Shown: piece by piece, positions 34,469 through 43,195 of the stretch
How positions within the stretch are numbered: position 1 is the stretch's first letter
How the letters are laid out: each line of letters opens with the position of its first letter
Assembly (NCBI GenBank): GCA_043825615.1
Contig: JBDRRS010000022.1
Span: forward strand, 1-53,524
Origin: JBDRMV01 sp043825615
GTDB lineage: Bacteria; CG03
DNA: 53,524 bases
Direction: 5' to 3'
Position numbers and translations under genes: made by a program
Notes under the pieces: model-generated
Told to the model about the DNA's origin: nothing
The model's database searches: none
The model's input: only the letters and a program-made list of their open reading frames with translations

Positions 34469-35649
34469 TGATTGAATTTGAGGAAGCGCGGAAAAGAATA
34501 TTTGAAAGAGTGAAAAGGCTCATAGCGGTTGAAGCCGCCACCATCGATACGCTCGATAGCATTCTCGCCGAAGACCTGAAGGCGGGATACGATTTCCCGC
34601 CGTTCGATAAGTCCGCTGTGGACGGCTATGCGGCGCGCTCGCAGGACATAAAAAAAGCGCCGGTAAAACTGAAATGCAGAGGCATTATTAAAGCCGGCGA
34701 ATTCGGCAGAAAGAAAATACGGAAGGGAGAGTGCGTTAAAATAATGACGGGCGCCCCTGTTCCGGAAGGGGCGGACTGCGTTGTTATGGTCGAAGACACC
34801 GTAGGAGATGTTGAAATTTTAAGGAGTATAAAAAAACAGGCAAACCTCTGTCTTATGGGCGAGGATGTGAGAAAAGGCGCGGTTATTCTTAAGAAGGGAA
34901 CAATTATGCGGGGTCCGGAGATTTCCATAGCTTCGGGTCTCGGAAGGAAAAAAATAAAGGTTTTCAGAAAGCCGTCCGTTGCGGTTCTTAACACGGGCGA
35001 CGAGGTTACCGAACCCGGCGAAGCTCTGACAAAAGGCAGAATATTCAACAATAACGGCCCGATGCTGATGGGGCTTCTGCGCGGTTTAAATATAGATGCC
35101 GAATATCTCGGCGTTGCCGCCGACCGCAGGGGAAGTTTGGAAAGTATGATAAAGAAAGGTCTGAAAAAAGATTTTTTTATTATAACAGGAGGCGTTTCGG
35201 CAGGTGATTACGATTTTGTTCCCGGGGTATTGAGAAAGTTCGGCACAGAGGAGATTTTGCACGGGATACGTATAAAACCCGGAAAGCCCGTTTATTTCGG
35301 CCGTCGGGGAAAAACCTTTGTCTTCGGGGCGCCGGGCAATCCGGTCGCGGTTTTCGTTTCGTTTATATTGTTCATAAAACCCGCGCTGGAAAAAATGTCG
35401 GGCAAAACGCCCGGTCCTGGATTTCGTAAAGGGATACTGAAAGATGATTTCAGCCACAAACCCGGCAGGAAACATTTTTATCCCGCAATAACTGTGGAAA
35501 AAAACGGAAAATATTTTGTTTATCCCGTAAAAGGTTACAGCGGTTCGGCCGACATTTATTCTCTTAAAAAAGCGAATGCGTTTATGATTGTGGACGGTAA
35601 AATTAAAAGTTTAAAAAAAGGAATTACTGTGGAGTTCCTGTTATGGTGA
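34468..35649 (+). CDS. moeA: Molybdopterin molybdenumtransferase (MoeA)
   Basis: Inserts molybdate or tungstate into molybdopterin. The 393 residues include PPFDKSAVDGYAAR at the N-terminus, MTGAPVPEGADCVVMVED, NTGDEVTEPGE and TGGVSAGDYDFV, then GAPGNPVAVFVSF and the C-terminal domain. The tungstate transporter upstream suggests tungsten is the metal in practice. An in-frame GTG one codon earlier (34465) is possible. Its end overlaps the small MOSC-like ORF by seven bases. Confidence 0.93.
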   Translation: MIEFEEARKRIFERVKRLIAVEAATIDTLDSILAEDLKAGYDFPPFDKSAVDGYAARSQDIKKAPVKLKCRGIIKAGEFGRKKIRKGECVKIMTGAPVPEGADCVVMVEDTVGDVEILRSIKKQANLCLMGEDVRKGAVILKKGTIMRGPEISIASGLGRKKIKVFRKPSVAVLNTGDEVTEPGEALTKGRIFNNNGPMLMGLLRGLNIDAEYLGVAADRRGSLESMIKKGLKKDFFIITGGVSAGDYDFVPGVLRKFGTEEILHGIRIKPGKPVYFGRRGKTFVFGAPGNPVAVFVSFILFIKPALEKMSGKTPGPGFRKGILKDDFSHKPGRKHFYPAITVEKNGKYFVYPVKGYSGSADIYSLKKANAFMIVDGKIKSLKKGITVEFLLW

Positions 35650-35786
35650 ATAATGGGAAGGTGTCTTCTATCCGCATAAGCGCCGGCAAAAGATGCGCCC
35701 TGTCAACCCTCGGGGTATTCGCCGCGGTTACCAAAGGCGGAAAGATAAAAACGGGAGACAAAATAGAGGCTGCGGATGGGATATAA
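35643..35786 (+). CDS. Mini MOSC-like ORF, 47 residues
   Basis: ATGGTGA overlaps the moeA stop, so it may be translated by coupling. The peptide opens with GKVSSIRISAGKRC and continues GVFAAVTKGGKIKTGDKIEA. Those two parts look like the first strand and the last strand of a MOSC domain (compare GIFARVLTEGEIKAGDRI in the full MOSC protein at 36395), with the middle missing. It could be an internally deleted MOSC gene or a real small domain. Its end overlaps the DUF3786 gene by 11 bases. Confidence 0.5.
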   Translation: MVNNGKVSSIRISAGKRCALSTLGVFAAVTKGGKIKTGDKIEAADGI

Positions 35787-36327
35787 GGCGGCTCTGGATA
35801 AAGCATACGGGGAATTAAGCGCAACCCGCGCCGTCGGCCGGCTTTTCGTCAGGTTTTTCTCCGACGAGTATTCTGCCGACCTAAAAAAGCGGTCTCTTAC
35901 GAACACCAAAGACGGCAGGATTGCGGACGATTATATAGCGGTTCTCATTCTTCATTATGCAGTCAGGAAAATGGACGGTCTGCCGCCGTTGACAGGGAAA
36001 TGGATTTCTTTCAGGGCGCTGGACGGGGGTGAGATTTATTATCCGGCGTTCAGAAAGCGGGCGATAGAACCGGTAATAAAAAAATACGGCGCAAGACCCG
36101 AAGGTCTTCTTTCAAATATGGAATCCCTCGGCGCGGAAAAGGGCTCTGCCGGCGATTACTCCATAAAATTAAATCCGTTTGATAATGTGCCGGCGCTGGT
36201 GTCGATATTCGGGCGGACCGAGGAATTTCCCGCCGCCGCCAACTTTCTTTTTGACGAAAGCATAAAACGGATATTTGCCACCGAAGATGTCGCAGTTCTC
36301 GCCGGCCTCGTCGCCTCAAAACTCTGA
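35776..36327 (+). CDS. DUF3786 domain protein
   Basis: A 183-residue protein matching DUF3786 (conserved ILHYAVRKMDGLPPLTGKWI, FRALDGGEIYYPAF and KLNPFDNVPALV segments). Function is unknown; the domain is seen in anaerobes, sometimes with an added Fe-S motif, which is absent here. No signal peptide or membrane segment is visible. It overlaps the mini-MOSC ORF and is the last gene of the plus-strand run before the convergent moa operon. Confidence 0.75.
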   Translation: MGYKAALDKAYGELSATRAVGRLFVRFFSDEYSADLKKRSLTNTKDGRIADDYIAVLILHYAVRKMDGLPPLTGKWISFRALDGGEIYYPAFRKRAIEPVIKKYGARPEGLLSNMESLGAEKGSAGDYSIKLNPFDNVPALVSIFGRTEEFPAAANFLFDESIKRIFATEDVAVLAGLVASKL

Positions 36328-36394
36328 ATATCCATCCGGCTGTCTATTTTGGAGATATAAAAAGGCGGACAGGGGGGAGAATAAGGTTTCTGAT

Positions 36395-36868
36395 TCAGTC
36401 GCATTGAGCCGTAATGTTTGCCGGGGGAGCGAGAAGAATTATCCGATCGCCCGCCTTAATTTCGCCTTCCGTTAAAACCCTGGCAAAAATCCCTTCCTTC
36501 GGCATAATGCAGGTTCCGAAATTTCTGCCGATAGAACAAACCGTATGGCATTTCTTGCCGATTTTAGAAATCTCCAGAATTACGTTATTTATTTTTAATT
36601 TCGTTCCGATTTTCAGTTTGGGGAGGTCAATACCCTCCGTGGTTAAATTCTCGCCGAACATGCCTTTTTTTACGCACATTTTTTTTAATTCCGCATTTTT
36701 ATTGAATCTATCGATAGATTCTTTTGACAGCAGGGAAACCTGCCGGATTCCGGGCCCGGAATGAGCGTCTCCGGCTAAACCGCTGTCTATTTTGAAAAAA
36801 CCGGACCCGACGGGTTTTTTCGCAGCGCCTTTTTTTTCACTGATATTTATCGATATTACTTTTGGCAT
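36395..36868 (-). CDS. MOSC domain protein
   Basis: A 157-residue single MOSC domain, the sulfur-carrier fold found in molybdenum cofactor sulfurases. Conserved stretches include GLAGDAHSGPGIRQVSLLS, GMFGENLTTEGIDL, GKKCHTVC with the candidate sulfur-accepting Cys, and GIFARVLTEGEIKAGDRI. In bacteria, stand-alone MOSC proteins are linked to the Mo/W cofactor, for example formate dehydrogenase sulfuration. It is the last gene of a minus-strand moa operon. ATG at 36868; a TTG one codon upstream is possible. Confidence 0.88.
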   Translation of the reverse strand: MPKVISINISEKKGAAKKPVGSGFFKIDSGLAGDAHSGPGIRQVSLLSKESIDRFNKNAELKKMCVKKGMFGENLTTEGIDLPKLKIGTKLKINNVILEISKIGKKCHTVCSIGRNFGTCIMPKEGIFARVLTEGEIKAGDRIILLAPPANITAQCD

Positions 36869-36922
36869 CAAAACGGCTTTACATCAGGGGAAGACGCTGT
36901 TGGATTATCTTTTGAATTTAAT

Positions 36923-37426
36923 CTAATCATTAATGTGTTTTATTATATGCCCGAGCTCCGGTAAAATTAGTTTTTCCATGGCAAGTTTGCATGCCTTCGG
37001 GCTCCCGGGCAGGCAGAAGATTACTTTTTTACCCGCTATGCCGGCTGTCGCCCTGGATAAAACGGCGGCAGAACCAATTTCCTCGCAGCTCAGTTTCGAG
37101 AATAACGCGTTAAAAGAAATTAGTTCTTTTTCGAAAAAAGGCCGGACGGCTTCGATGGTGACGTCTTTTTTTGCTAAACCTGTTCCGCCGGTTGTTATAA
37201 TAGAATCTATCTTTTTATTTTTTATCAATCGGCTGATTTTTTTGCCGATTGTTTTTATATCGTCGTCAATAATTAAGCGCTCGACTATTTTGTGATTGTT
37301 TTTTTCCAATGAATTTTTAATTAATGTTCCGGATTTGTCGCTTTCCAATGTTCTGGAACCGGAAATTGTGAGTACGGCTGCGTTTATTGAATCCGGGGCG
37401 GATTTTTTGTGTTCTTCCGTTGACAT
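36923..37426 (-). CDS. moaB: Molybdopterin adenylyltransferase, MoaB/MogA family
   Basis: A 167-residue protein of the MoaB/MogA fold that adenylates molybdopterin before metal insertion by MoeA. The conserved TTGGTGLAKKDVTIEAV motif is intact, with AVLTISGSR at the start and the VIFCLPGSPKACKLAM end motif. The stop of moaC and this ATG abut. MoaB and MogA cannot be separated by sequence alone here, so the symbol is provisional. Confidence 0.9.
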   Translation of the reverse strand: MSTEEHKKSAPDSINAAVLTISGSRTLESDKSGTLIKNSLEKNNHKIVERLIIDDDIKTIGKKISRLIKNKKIDSIITTGGTGLAKKDVTIEAVRPFFEKELISFNALFSKLSCEEIGSAAVLSRATAGIAGKKVIFCLPGSPKACKLAMEKLILPELGHIIKHIND

Positions 37427-37855
37427 TTATCCGCCCTTTACTTTTTTAATAACTTTAATATCGGTTATCCTTGTTGTCGGATACTGGCCCGCGCGGTCTT
37501 TTTCCAGGTATTTTACCATATCCCAAATTGTGCTCAGGCAAATAGAAACACCGACCAGCGCTTCCATTTCCAAACCTGTTTTTGCCTTTGTTTTTGCCGT
37601 GCAAATTACCCGGATAAAATTGCCGCCGAAATTAAATTCAAAATCGGCGAAGTCAATCGCAATCTGATGACAGTAAGGTATCAGGAACTGGGTCTGCTTG
37701 ACGGCGTTGATGCCGGTTATCCGCGCTGTTTCCAGCGTATCGCCTTTTTTGATTTGCCGGTTTTTTATTTTCGCGATGGTTTCTTTCTTCAGGAAAATCT
37801 TACCGGAGGCAATTGCCTTGCGTGATATGATTTTTTTCTCAGTTATGTCTATCAT
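37427..37855 (-). CDS. moaC: Cyclic pyranopterin monophosphate synthase
   Basis: Converts the MoaA product into cyclic pyranopterin monophosphate. The 142 residues contain IPYCHQIAIDF and KTGLEMEALVGVSI, the two family signatures, and the WDMVKYLEKDR segment with the catalytic Lys. Its start overlaps the end of moaA by 17 bases. Confidence 0.94.
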   Translation of the reverse strand: MIDITEKKIISRKAIASGKIFLKKETIAKIKNRQIKKGDTLETARITGINAVKQTQFLIPYCHQIAIDFADFEFNFGGNFIRVICTAKTKAKTGLEMEALVGVSICLSTIWDMVKYLEKDRAGQYPTTRITDIKVIKKVKGG

Positions 37856-38699
37856 TAAAAACCACCCTGCGGTTTACGGCTTCAATAAAAGAACTTCTGT
37901 CTTTAAATTCTATGCGCGTATCGTTCAGCATTAAACACGGTTTTAATTTGCCGTCCGAGGTAATCCTGAGTTTCCTGCAATTTTTACAGAAAGATTTGCC
38001 GGTCGGACGGACAACCTCTATAAGAACGTCCCCTAAATCATATTGTTTTCTGCCGTTATCTTTTTTCTCAATGATTTTTTCTGCTTTTCTTTCAAGATTT
38101 TTCTCGATAGGTTCTAAATCGCAATGATATTTCTTGTAATAATCATTATCGGTGTTGATTAATTCAATCAGCTGCAGGATTGCGTCATTCCGGCGGGCAA
38201 ATTCAATCATTGAATCTATTTCGCCGTCGTTTACGTTTTTCAGAACAACCATATTCAGTTTAACGGGGAATAGACCGGCGGCTACGGCGGCATTTAACCC
38301 CGCTGTAATATTTTTTGTATTTTTCGGCAAAGAATTAAAACTCGGCGAATCGCATCCTATATTAACCCTGTCCAGGCCCGCTTCGGACAATTGCCCGGCA
38401 TATTGCCCCAGGAAGAATCCGTTTGTAACCAGTGAAATATCTTCAAAACCGATTTTTTTGATTATCTTTATTATTTCAATAATATCATTCCGCAGCAACG
38501 GCTCACCGCCTGTGATTTTTATTTTTTTGAATTTAAATTCTTTTGCGGCAGTTATCATTTTCCCGATTTCCGTTAAACTTATTTCGCCTCCGGTATTATT
38601 GAATTCTCCTTCTTTATGACAATACGGACAATCTAAATTGCATCGCTGGGTTACGGAAATTTTTATACTGTCGATTTCTCTGCCGTAATTATCTGTCAT
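37839..38699 (-). CDS. moaA: GTP 3',8-cyclase (radical SAM)
   Basis: First enzyme of molybdopterin synthesis, rearranging GTP by radical chemistry. The radical SAM cluster is C20, C24 and C27 (QRCNLDCPYCHKEG) and the second [4Fe-4S] site is CKNC plus KPC near the C-terminus. At 286 residues it is shorter than the typical 325 or so. The usual C-terminal Gly-Gly tail is not present; the protein ends NRRVVFNDRHN. Overlaps moaC by 17 bases and lies 13 bases after purH. Confidence 0.9.
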   Translation of the reverse strand: MTDNYGREIDSIKISVTQRCNLDCPYCHKEGEFNNTGGEISLTEIGKMITAAKEFKFKKIKITGGEPLLRNDIIEIIKIIKKIGFEDISLVTNGFFLGQYAGQLSEAGLDRVNIGCDSPSFNSLPKNTKNITAGLNAAVAAGLFPVKLNMVVLKNVNDGEIDSMIEFARRNDAILQLIELINTDNDYYKKYHCDLEPIEKNLERKAEKIIEKKDNGRKQYDLGDVLIEVVRPTGKSFCKNCRKLRITSDGKLKPCLMLNDTRIEFKDRSSFIEAVNRRVVFNDRHN

Positions 38700-38712
38700 C
38701 GCCTCATATTCC

Positions 38713-40173
38713 TTAATGCCGGAAGAAGCGGCTGTTTACGAATGCGAGTTTGACGCCGAGTTTTTTTGCCGTTTCCGCCACACTTTTGTCTTTTATGGAA
38801 CCGGCCGGGGCCGCGATGACTTTTATTCCGGCTTTGGATGCGGCGCGGACGGAATCGTCAAACGGGAAGAAGCCGTCGGAAACGAGAACCGCTCCTTTCA
38901 TTTTTCCGCCGGTCAGTTTAACCGCCCTGCCGATTGCGATTTTGACCGACTGAATCCTGCTGCACTGGCCCGGACCTATCCCCAGCGTTCTACCGTTTCT
39001 TACAATCAGCGACGAGTTCGATGCTATGGAAAAGGCCGCCTTCAGACCGAACAGGATGTCGTCTTTTTCTTTTTTTGTTAGTTTCCCGCACGCCTCGAGA
39101 AGTTTGACGGTCGGGAATTTCGCTTCCTGAACAAGATAACCGCCGAGCGCCTGTCTTACGGCGAGTTTTGAATTCCACCTGCGGTATTTGAAAAGTATGA
39201 GTTTGGGTTTCCCGCTTAAAATTTTTCCGGCGCCCCTGTCAAAACCGGGAGCGCAGATGACTTCAAAGAAATGTTTCGTAAGAAGCGCCGCTGTTTTCTT
39301 CACAACTTTTCTGTTGAATGAGACAATGCCGCCGAATGCGCTGACGGGGTCGCAGGCGAGGGCGTTTTTGTATGCGTTTTCCTGTTTGTCCGCCACCGCC
39401 GCCCCGCACGGGTTCGTGTGTTTTATTATGACGCATCCGCCCTGCGAAAACCTGTCCGCGAGCAGAATAGCCGCTTCCATGTCAAGAATGTTGTTGTACG
39501 AAAGAGGTTTTCCCTGAAGAATTTTTCCGGGGAATGCCTCTTCTGAATAGAACGCCGCTTTCTGATGGGGATTTTCCCCGTATCTGAGAACCGTCATTTT
39601 TTTAAGAGGCAATGTTAAATGTTCGGGGAATTCGCGCTCCGGCGACATTATGCCGGCGATGCGGGCGTTGTAGCCGGCGCACAGGTCAAAAACTTTAACA
39701 GCCAGAGCCCGTCTCATTTTTTCGCTTACATTTCCGGCGGACAGGGCTTCAAGAACCGTTTTATAGTCCGACGGGTCGCAGACGGGAATAACCCTTTTGT
39801 AATTTTTTGCGGCGGCTCTCAGGAGGGAAAGACCTCCGATGTCTATTGTCTCTTCAAAATTCCGTCCCTTTTTGAGCGTGTAGAAGTTGGCTACGACCAT
39901 ATCTATAAGAGGAAGATTGTGCTTTTTGATGTCTTTGCCGTCGGAAGGCCTCGCGAGTATTCCGCCGAATATCGCAGGGTGAAGGGTCTTTACCCTGCCC
40001 CCCAGCATTTTTACAAAACCCGTTAATCTGCTTGTGTCGTCAACGGGAATTTCTTTTGAACGGAGATAAGCGGCGGTTCCCGACGTTGCCGTAATGACCC
40101 AGCCGGTTTTTTTCAACCCTCTGCAGAATCCATCAAGGCCGCTTTTGTCGGTAACGCTGATAAGTGCGCGCAT
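38713..40173 (-). CDS. purH: Bifunctional AICAR transformylase / IMP cyclohydrolase
   Basis: The last two steps of purine synthesis, using 10-formyl-THF. The N-terminal IMP cyclohydrolase domain has ALISVTDKSGL, TSGTAAYL and GGRVKTLHPAIFGGIL; the AICAR transformylase domain has YGENPHQKAAFY and KHTNPCGAAV with the catalytic Lys-His pair. The 486 residues are somewhat shorter than the common 510-530. Its ATG is adjacent to the stop of the methionine synthase gene, so they are cotranscribed. The formyl-THF requirement ties it to fhs. Confidence 0.94.
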   Translation of the reverse strand: MRALISVTDKSGLDGFCRGLKKTGWVITATSGTAAYLRSKEIPVDDTSRLTGFVKMLGGRVKTLHPAIFGGILARPSDGKDIKKHNLPLIDMVVANFYTLKKGRNFEETIDIGGLSLLRAAAKNYKRVIPVCDPSDYKTVLEALSAGNVSEKMRRALAVKVFDLCAGYNARIAGIMSPEREFPEHLTLPLKKMTVLRYGENPHQKAAFYSEEAFPGKILQGKPLSYNNILDMEAAILLADRFSQGGCVIIKHTNPCGAAVADKQENAYKNALACDPVSAFGGIVSFNRKVVKKTAALLTKHFFEVICAPGFDRGAGKILSGKPKLILFKYRRWNSKLAVRQALGGYLVQEAKFPTVKLLEACGKLTKKEKDDILFGLKAAFSIASNSSLIVRNGRTLGIGPGQCSRIQSVKIAIGRAVKLTGGKMKGAVLVSDGFFPFDDSVRAASKAGIKVIAAPAGSIKDKSVAETAKKLGVKLAFVNSRFFRH

Positions 40174-41163
40174 TTAAAATTCGGATTTCAAGCGGTTGAG
40201 CATATCCACCGCCCTGCCGGCCTCGTCCGGCGTAAGCGTGGCAAGGCCGCAGGAAGGAGAAAGCATCATGTTTTTCATGAGCGCATCCTGCCCGACGCCG
40301 GCTTTTATGAGTTCTTCTATTCCCGCGTCCATTTTTTTCTTTATTGCATCCGCGTCCACTTCGGAAATCGTTTTTTCGGCGGGAACCGCGCCGAACAGTA
40401 TTTTTCCGCCGTTTTCAAGGAATTTATTCAGTTTCCCGGCAAAGGGAAGCAGCGAGTAGTTGTATGAGTCGAAACTCAGTATTTTAAAAGGCAAATCCAG
40501 CAGGAGATTCCAGTCCGTCTCTCCGCAGCAGTGTATGCCCGAAATTGCATCCTTGTTTATTTCATCCAGCATTTCCTTTAAAAATTGTTTTACCTCTTCA
40601 GGGTCTAAACTGACAAAAGCGCTTCCTATCTGCGAAAGATAGGGCTCGTCAACGGACAGATAAATTTCATCGTACACTTTCTTTAACTCCCGTATCATCC
40701 AGCGGGTTTTAAGAGTCAGCCCTTTGACCAGTATTTCCTTGAAAACGTCATGGTAGAAAACGGGCTTTTTGTTTTCGTCGGTAACCGTGAGCCCGAACGA
40801 AACGGGACCCGTGATCTGTCCTTTTATTCTTTTTGAGGGGAGCGGCTTGTCCAGAACAGCGTGAAGGCCCGAAGCGTTTTCCTTTGAAATTGCGAAGTAA
40901 TCTACGTCTTCGCTCAGGACTTTTTCGTAAAAATTCTCCAGTTCTTTCTCGTTCAATGGATTGCCGAGTTCGAAATGAATATTCTGTTTTTCTTTGTTTA
41001 TACGGGCGAAGGGCAGGCCTTCCGCGTACTGGACGTACATATTTTCCAAAAAGGATTTTTTAGGGAGCTGCGGCCAGAAGGGTATGTCAAACTTCTTAAC
41101 GACTTCTATCGCCTGTTCCGTGTTTTCAAAAGGAAGACTTCCTATTCCTGTGGTTAATATCAT
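40174..41163 (-). CDS. Core methionine synthase (short MetE-like)
   Basis: A 329-residue protein matching only the C-terminal catalytic barrel of cobalamin-independent methionine synthase. GIGSLPF is at the start, and the zinc ligands are His and Cys in GIHCCGETDW and Cys in LSPSCGLATL. The N-terminal half of normal MetE is absent, as in archaeal and Dehalococcoides core-MetE proteins, some of which take the methyl group from a methylated corrinoid protein and not from methyl-THF. The ATG at 41163 gives the family N-terminus; an earlier start at 41223 adds a hydrophobic stretch with no family match. Divergent from glyA. Confidence 0.85.
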   Translation of the reverse strand: MILTTGIGSLPFENTEQAIEVVKKFDIPFWPQLPKKSFLENMYVQYAEGLPFARINKEKQNIHFELGNPLNEKELENFYEKVLSEDVDYFAISKENASGLHAVLDKPLPSKRIKGQITGPVSFGLTVTDENKKPVFYHDVFKEILVKGLTLKTRWMIRELKKVYDEIYLSVDEPYLSQIGSAFVSLDPEEVKQFLKEMLDEINKDAISGIHCCGETDWNLLLDLPFKILSFDSYNYSLLPFAGKLNKFLENGGKILFGAVPAEKTISEVDADAIKKKMDAGIEELIKAGVGQDALMKNMMLSPSCGLATLTPDEAGRAVDMLNRLKSEF

Positions 41164-41235
41164 AAACCGCCTCGTCTGGAATAATAGTAAATACAGGAAA
41201 AAAGTCAACCTGGCGAATGACAAATTTTCAAATAT

Positions 41236-41263
41236 TTGCTATTTAATTAGAACGGTTTAAAAT
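41236..41263 (+). promoter_or_regulatory. Candidate promoter for glyA
   Basis: TTGCTA (41236-41241) and TAAAAT (41258-41263) are spaced 16 bases apart, followed by a good GGAGGG ribosome site at 41270-41275. It lies in the divergent gap shared with the core methionine synthase gene. The match to consensus is moderate. Confidence 0.4.
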
Positions 41264-41278
41264 AAACTTGGAGGGAAA

Positions 41279-42529
41279 ATGTGTGAATACCTGAAAAACA
41301 GCGACCCTGAAATATTTTCGGCAATTGAGAACGAAGTTCGGCGCCAGGAAGAGAATCTGGAACTGATTGCTTCCGAAAACTATGTTTCCCGGGCGGTTCT
41401 GGAAGCGCAGGGTTCCGTTTTAACGAACAAGTATGCCGAGGGTTATCCAGGGAAAAGATATTACGGCGGATGCCGGTTTTACGATGAAATAGAACGGGTT
41501 GCGCAGGAAAGATGTAAAAAACTGTTTAATGCGGAACACGTAAACGTTCAGCCCCACTCGGGAACGCAGGCGAACATGGCTGTGTATTTTTCGGTTTTAA
41601 ATCCGGGAGACACGATTATGGGCATGCATCTTTCTCACGGCGGCCACCTGTCTCACGGTCATCCGAATTCTTTTTCCGGCAGATACTTTTATATCGTCCC
41701 TGTTGAGCTCGACAGACAAACAGGAAGAATTGATTACGACATATTGAAGCGGATTGCGGAGAAGAACAAGCCGAAACTGATTGTTGCCGGGGCCAGCGCG
41801 TATCCCAGAATAATTGACTTTGCGAAATTCAGGGAAATCTGCGACCATGTGGGGGCGTATCTTATGGCCGATGTGGCGCACATTGCAGGTCTCATAGCGG
41901 CGGGAATACATCCTTCCCCGTTTCCTTATGCCGATTTTGTAACGACAACCACGCACAAGACCCTTAGAGGCCCCCGCGGGGGCCTTGTAATGTGCAGGAA
42001 AGAATTTGCCGATTTGCTGGATAAGAATGTCTTTCCCGGCATCCAGGGCGGGCCTCTGATGCACGTTATCGCCGCCAAGGCGGTCGCTTTCGGCGAGGCG
42101 CTGAAACCGGAATTCGGGGAATACCAGAAACAGATTGTAAAAAACAGTAAATCTCTTGCGGGAGGTCTCATAAAAAAAGGTTTTAACCTTATAACGGGCG
42201 GCACCGACAATCATCTGATGCTTGTGGACTTGAGGAACAGGAATATAAAAGGCGTTCAGGCGCAGGATATTCTTGAAAGAGCCGGCATCGCGACGAATAA
42301 AAATTCCATTCCGCACGACCCCGAGAAACCTTTTATAACTTCGGGGATTCGCCTCGGCACGCCGGCGGTAACGACAAGAGGAATGAAAGAAGGGGAGATG
42401 CTGCAGATCGCGGATTTCATTTCAAGAGCCATAGATGCGGGGGAAAACGGGGAAGAACTGAAAAAAATCAAAAAGGAGGTTCTGTCGCTAACGAAAAAAT
42501 TTCCCATCCACCCGGGGCCGTCCGGGTAG
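41279..42529 (+). CDS. glyA: Serine hydroxymethyltransferase
   Basis: Interconverts serine and glycine with methylene-THF, connecting the methyl branch to amino-acid supply. The 416 residues show IASENYVSRAVLEAQGS, YAEGYPGKRYYGG, and the PLP-lysine motif TTTHKTLRGPRGG. Normal length, strong ribosome site. It starts a new plus-strand run and is followed by upp. Confidence 0.97.
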   Translation: MCEYLKNSDPEIFSAIENEVRRQEENLELIASENYVSRAVLEAQGSVLTNKYAEGYPGKRYYGGCRFYDEIERVAQERCKKLFNAEHVNVQPHSGTQANMAVYFSVLNPGDTIMGMHLSHGGHLSHGHPNSFSGRYFYIVPVELDRQTGRIDYDILKRIAEKNKPKLIVAGASAYPRIIDFAKFREICDHVGAYLMADVAHIAGLIAAGIHPSPFPYADFVTTTTHKTLRGPRGGLVMCRKEFADLLDKNVFPGIQGGPLMHVIAAKAVAFGEALKPEFGEYQKQIVKNSKSLAGGLIKKGFNLITGGTDNHLMLVDLRNRNIKGVQAQDILERAGIATNKNSIPHDPEKPFITSGIRLGTPAVTTRGMKEGEMLQIADFISRAIDAGENGEELKKIKKEVLSLTKKFPIHPGPSG

Positions 42530-42565
42530 AACTCCTGAAAAAACTAAATTGTAAAGGAGTTACGT

Positions 42566-43195
42566 ATGAAAAAAATTATTGTTATTGAGCATCCTCTGCT
42601 CGAACACAAACTTACTATTCTGAGGAACAAGAATACTTCCAGCAAGGATTTCAGGGCGATAGTGGAAGAGATGGCAATGCTGATGGGGTATGAGATTCTG
42701 AAAAATGTTAAACTTAAGAAGTTGAAAGTGGAAACTCCGCTGGAGAAAACAACCGGTTTTGCCATTTCAGGGAAGATGCTCACGATAATTCCCATTTTGC
42801 GCGCGGGTTTGGGTCTTTCAACCGGTCTTGCCAAACTTCTGCCGATGGCCAGAATAGGGCACATAGGAATGTTCAGGGACCCGAAAACATTTGAGGCGAT
42901 TCAGTACTTTCATAAACTCCCGTCCGATATAAGCAAGCGTCTGAACATCATTGTCGACCCCATGCTCGCCACCGGTCACAGCGCCCGCGCGGCGATAGAA
43001 ATTTTGAAAAGGAACGGCGCCAGAAATATAAAATTTCTGTGCGTCATTTCCTGCCCGGAAGGCATAAGTGAAGTTCACCGCCACCATCCGGACGTGGAAA
43101 TTTACACCGCTTCAATCGACAGGTGCCTGGACGACCACGCTTATATTCTCCCCGGGCTGGGCGACGCCGGCGACAGAATTTTCGGCACGAAGTGA
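42566..43195 (+). CDS. upp: Uracil phosphoribosyltransferase
   Basis: Pyrimidine salvage: uracil plus PRPP to UMP. The 209 residues include PILRAGLGLSTGL, the PRPP loop VDPMLATGHSARAAIE and the C-terminal YILPGLGDAGDRIFGT uracil-binding motif. An inverted repeat upstream (AACTCCT at 42530-42536 and AGGAGTT at 42555-42561) pairs with its ribosome site, which may dampen translation. Stop overlaps the next gene's GTG (GTGA). Confidence 0.96.
   Translation: MKKIIVIEHPLLEHKLTILRNKNTSSKDFRAIVEEMAMLMGYEILKNVKLKKLKVETPLEKTTGFAISGKMLTIIPILRAGLGLSTGLAKLLPMARIGHIGMFRDPKTFEAIQYFHKLPSDISKRLNIIVDPMLATGHSARAAIEILKRNGARNIKFLCVISCPEGISEVHRHHPDVEIYTASIDRCLDDHAYILPGLGDAGDRIFGTK

Noticed and set aside
41597..42316. 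Minus-strand open frame of 239 residues under glyA
   Set aside because: Fully antisense to glyA and without recognisable domains.
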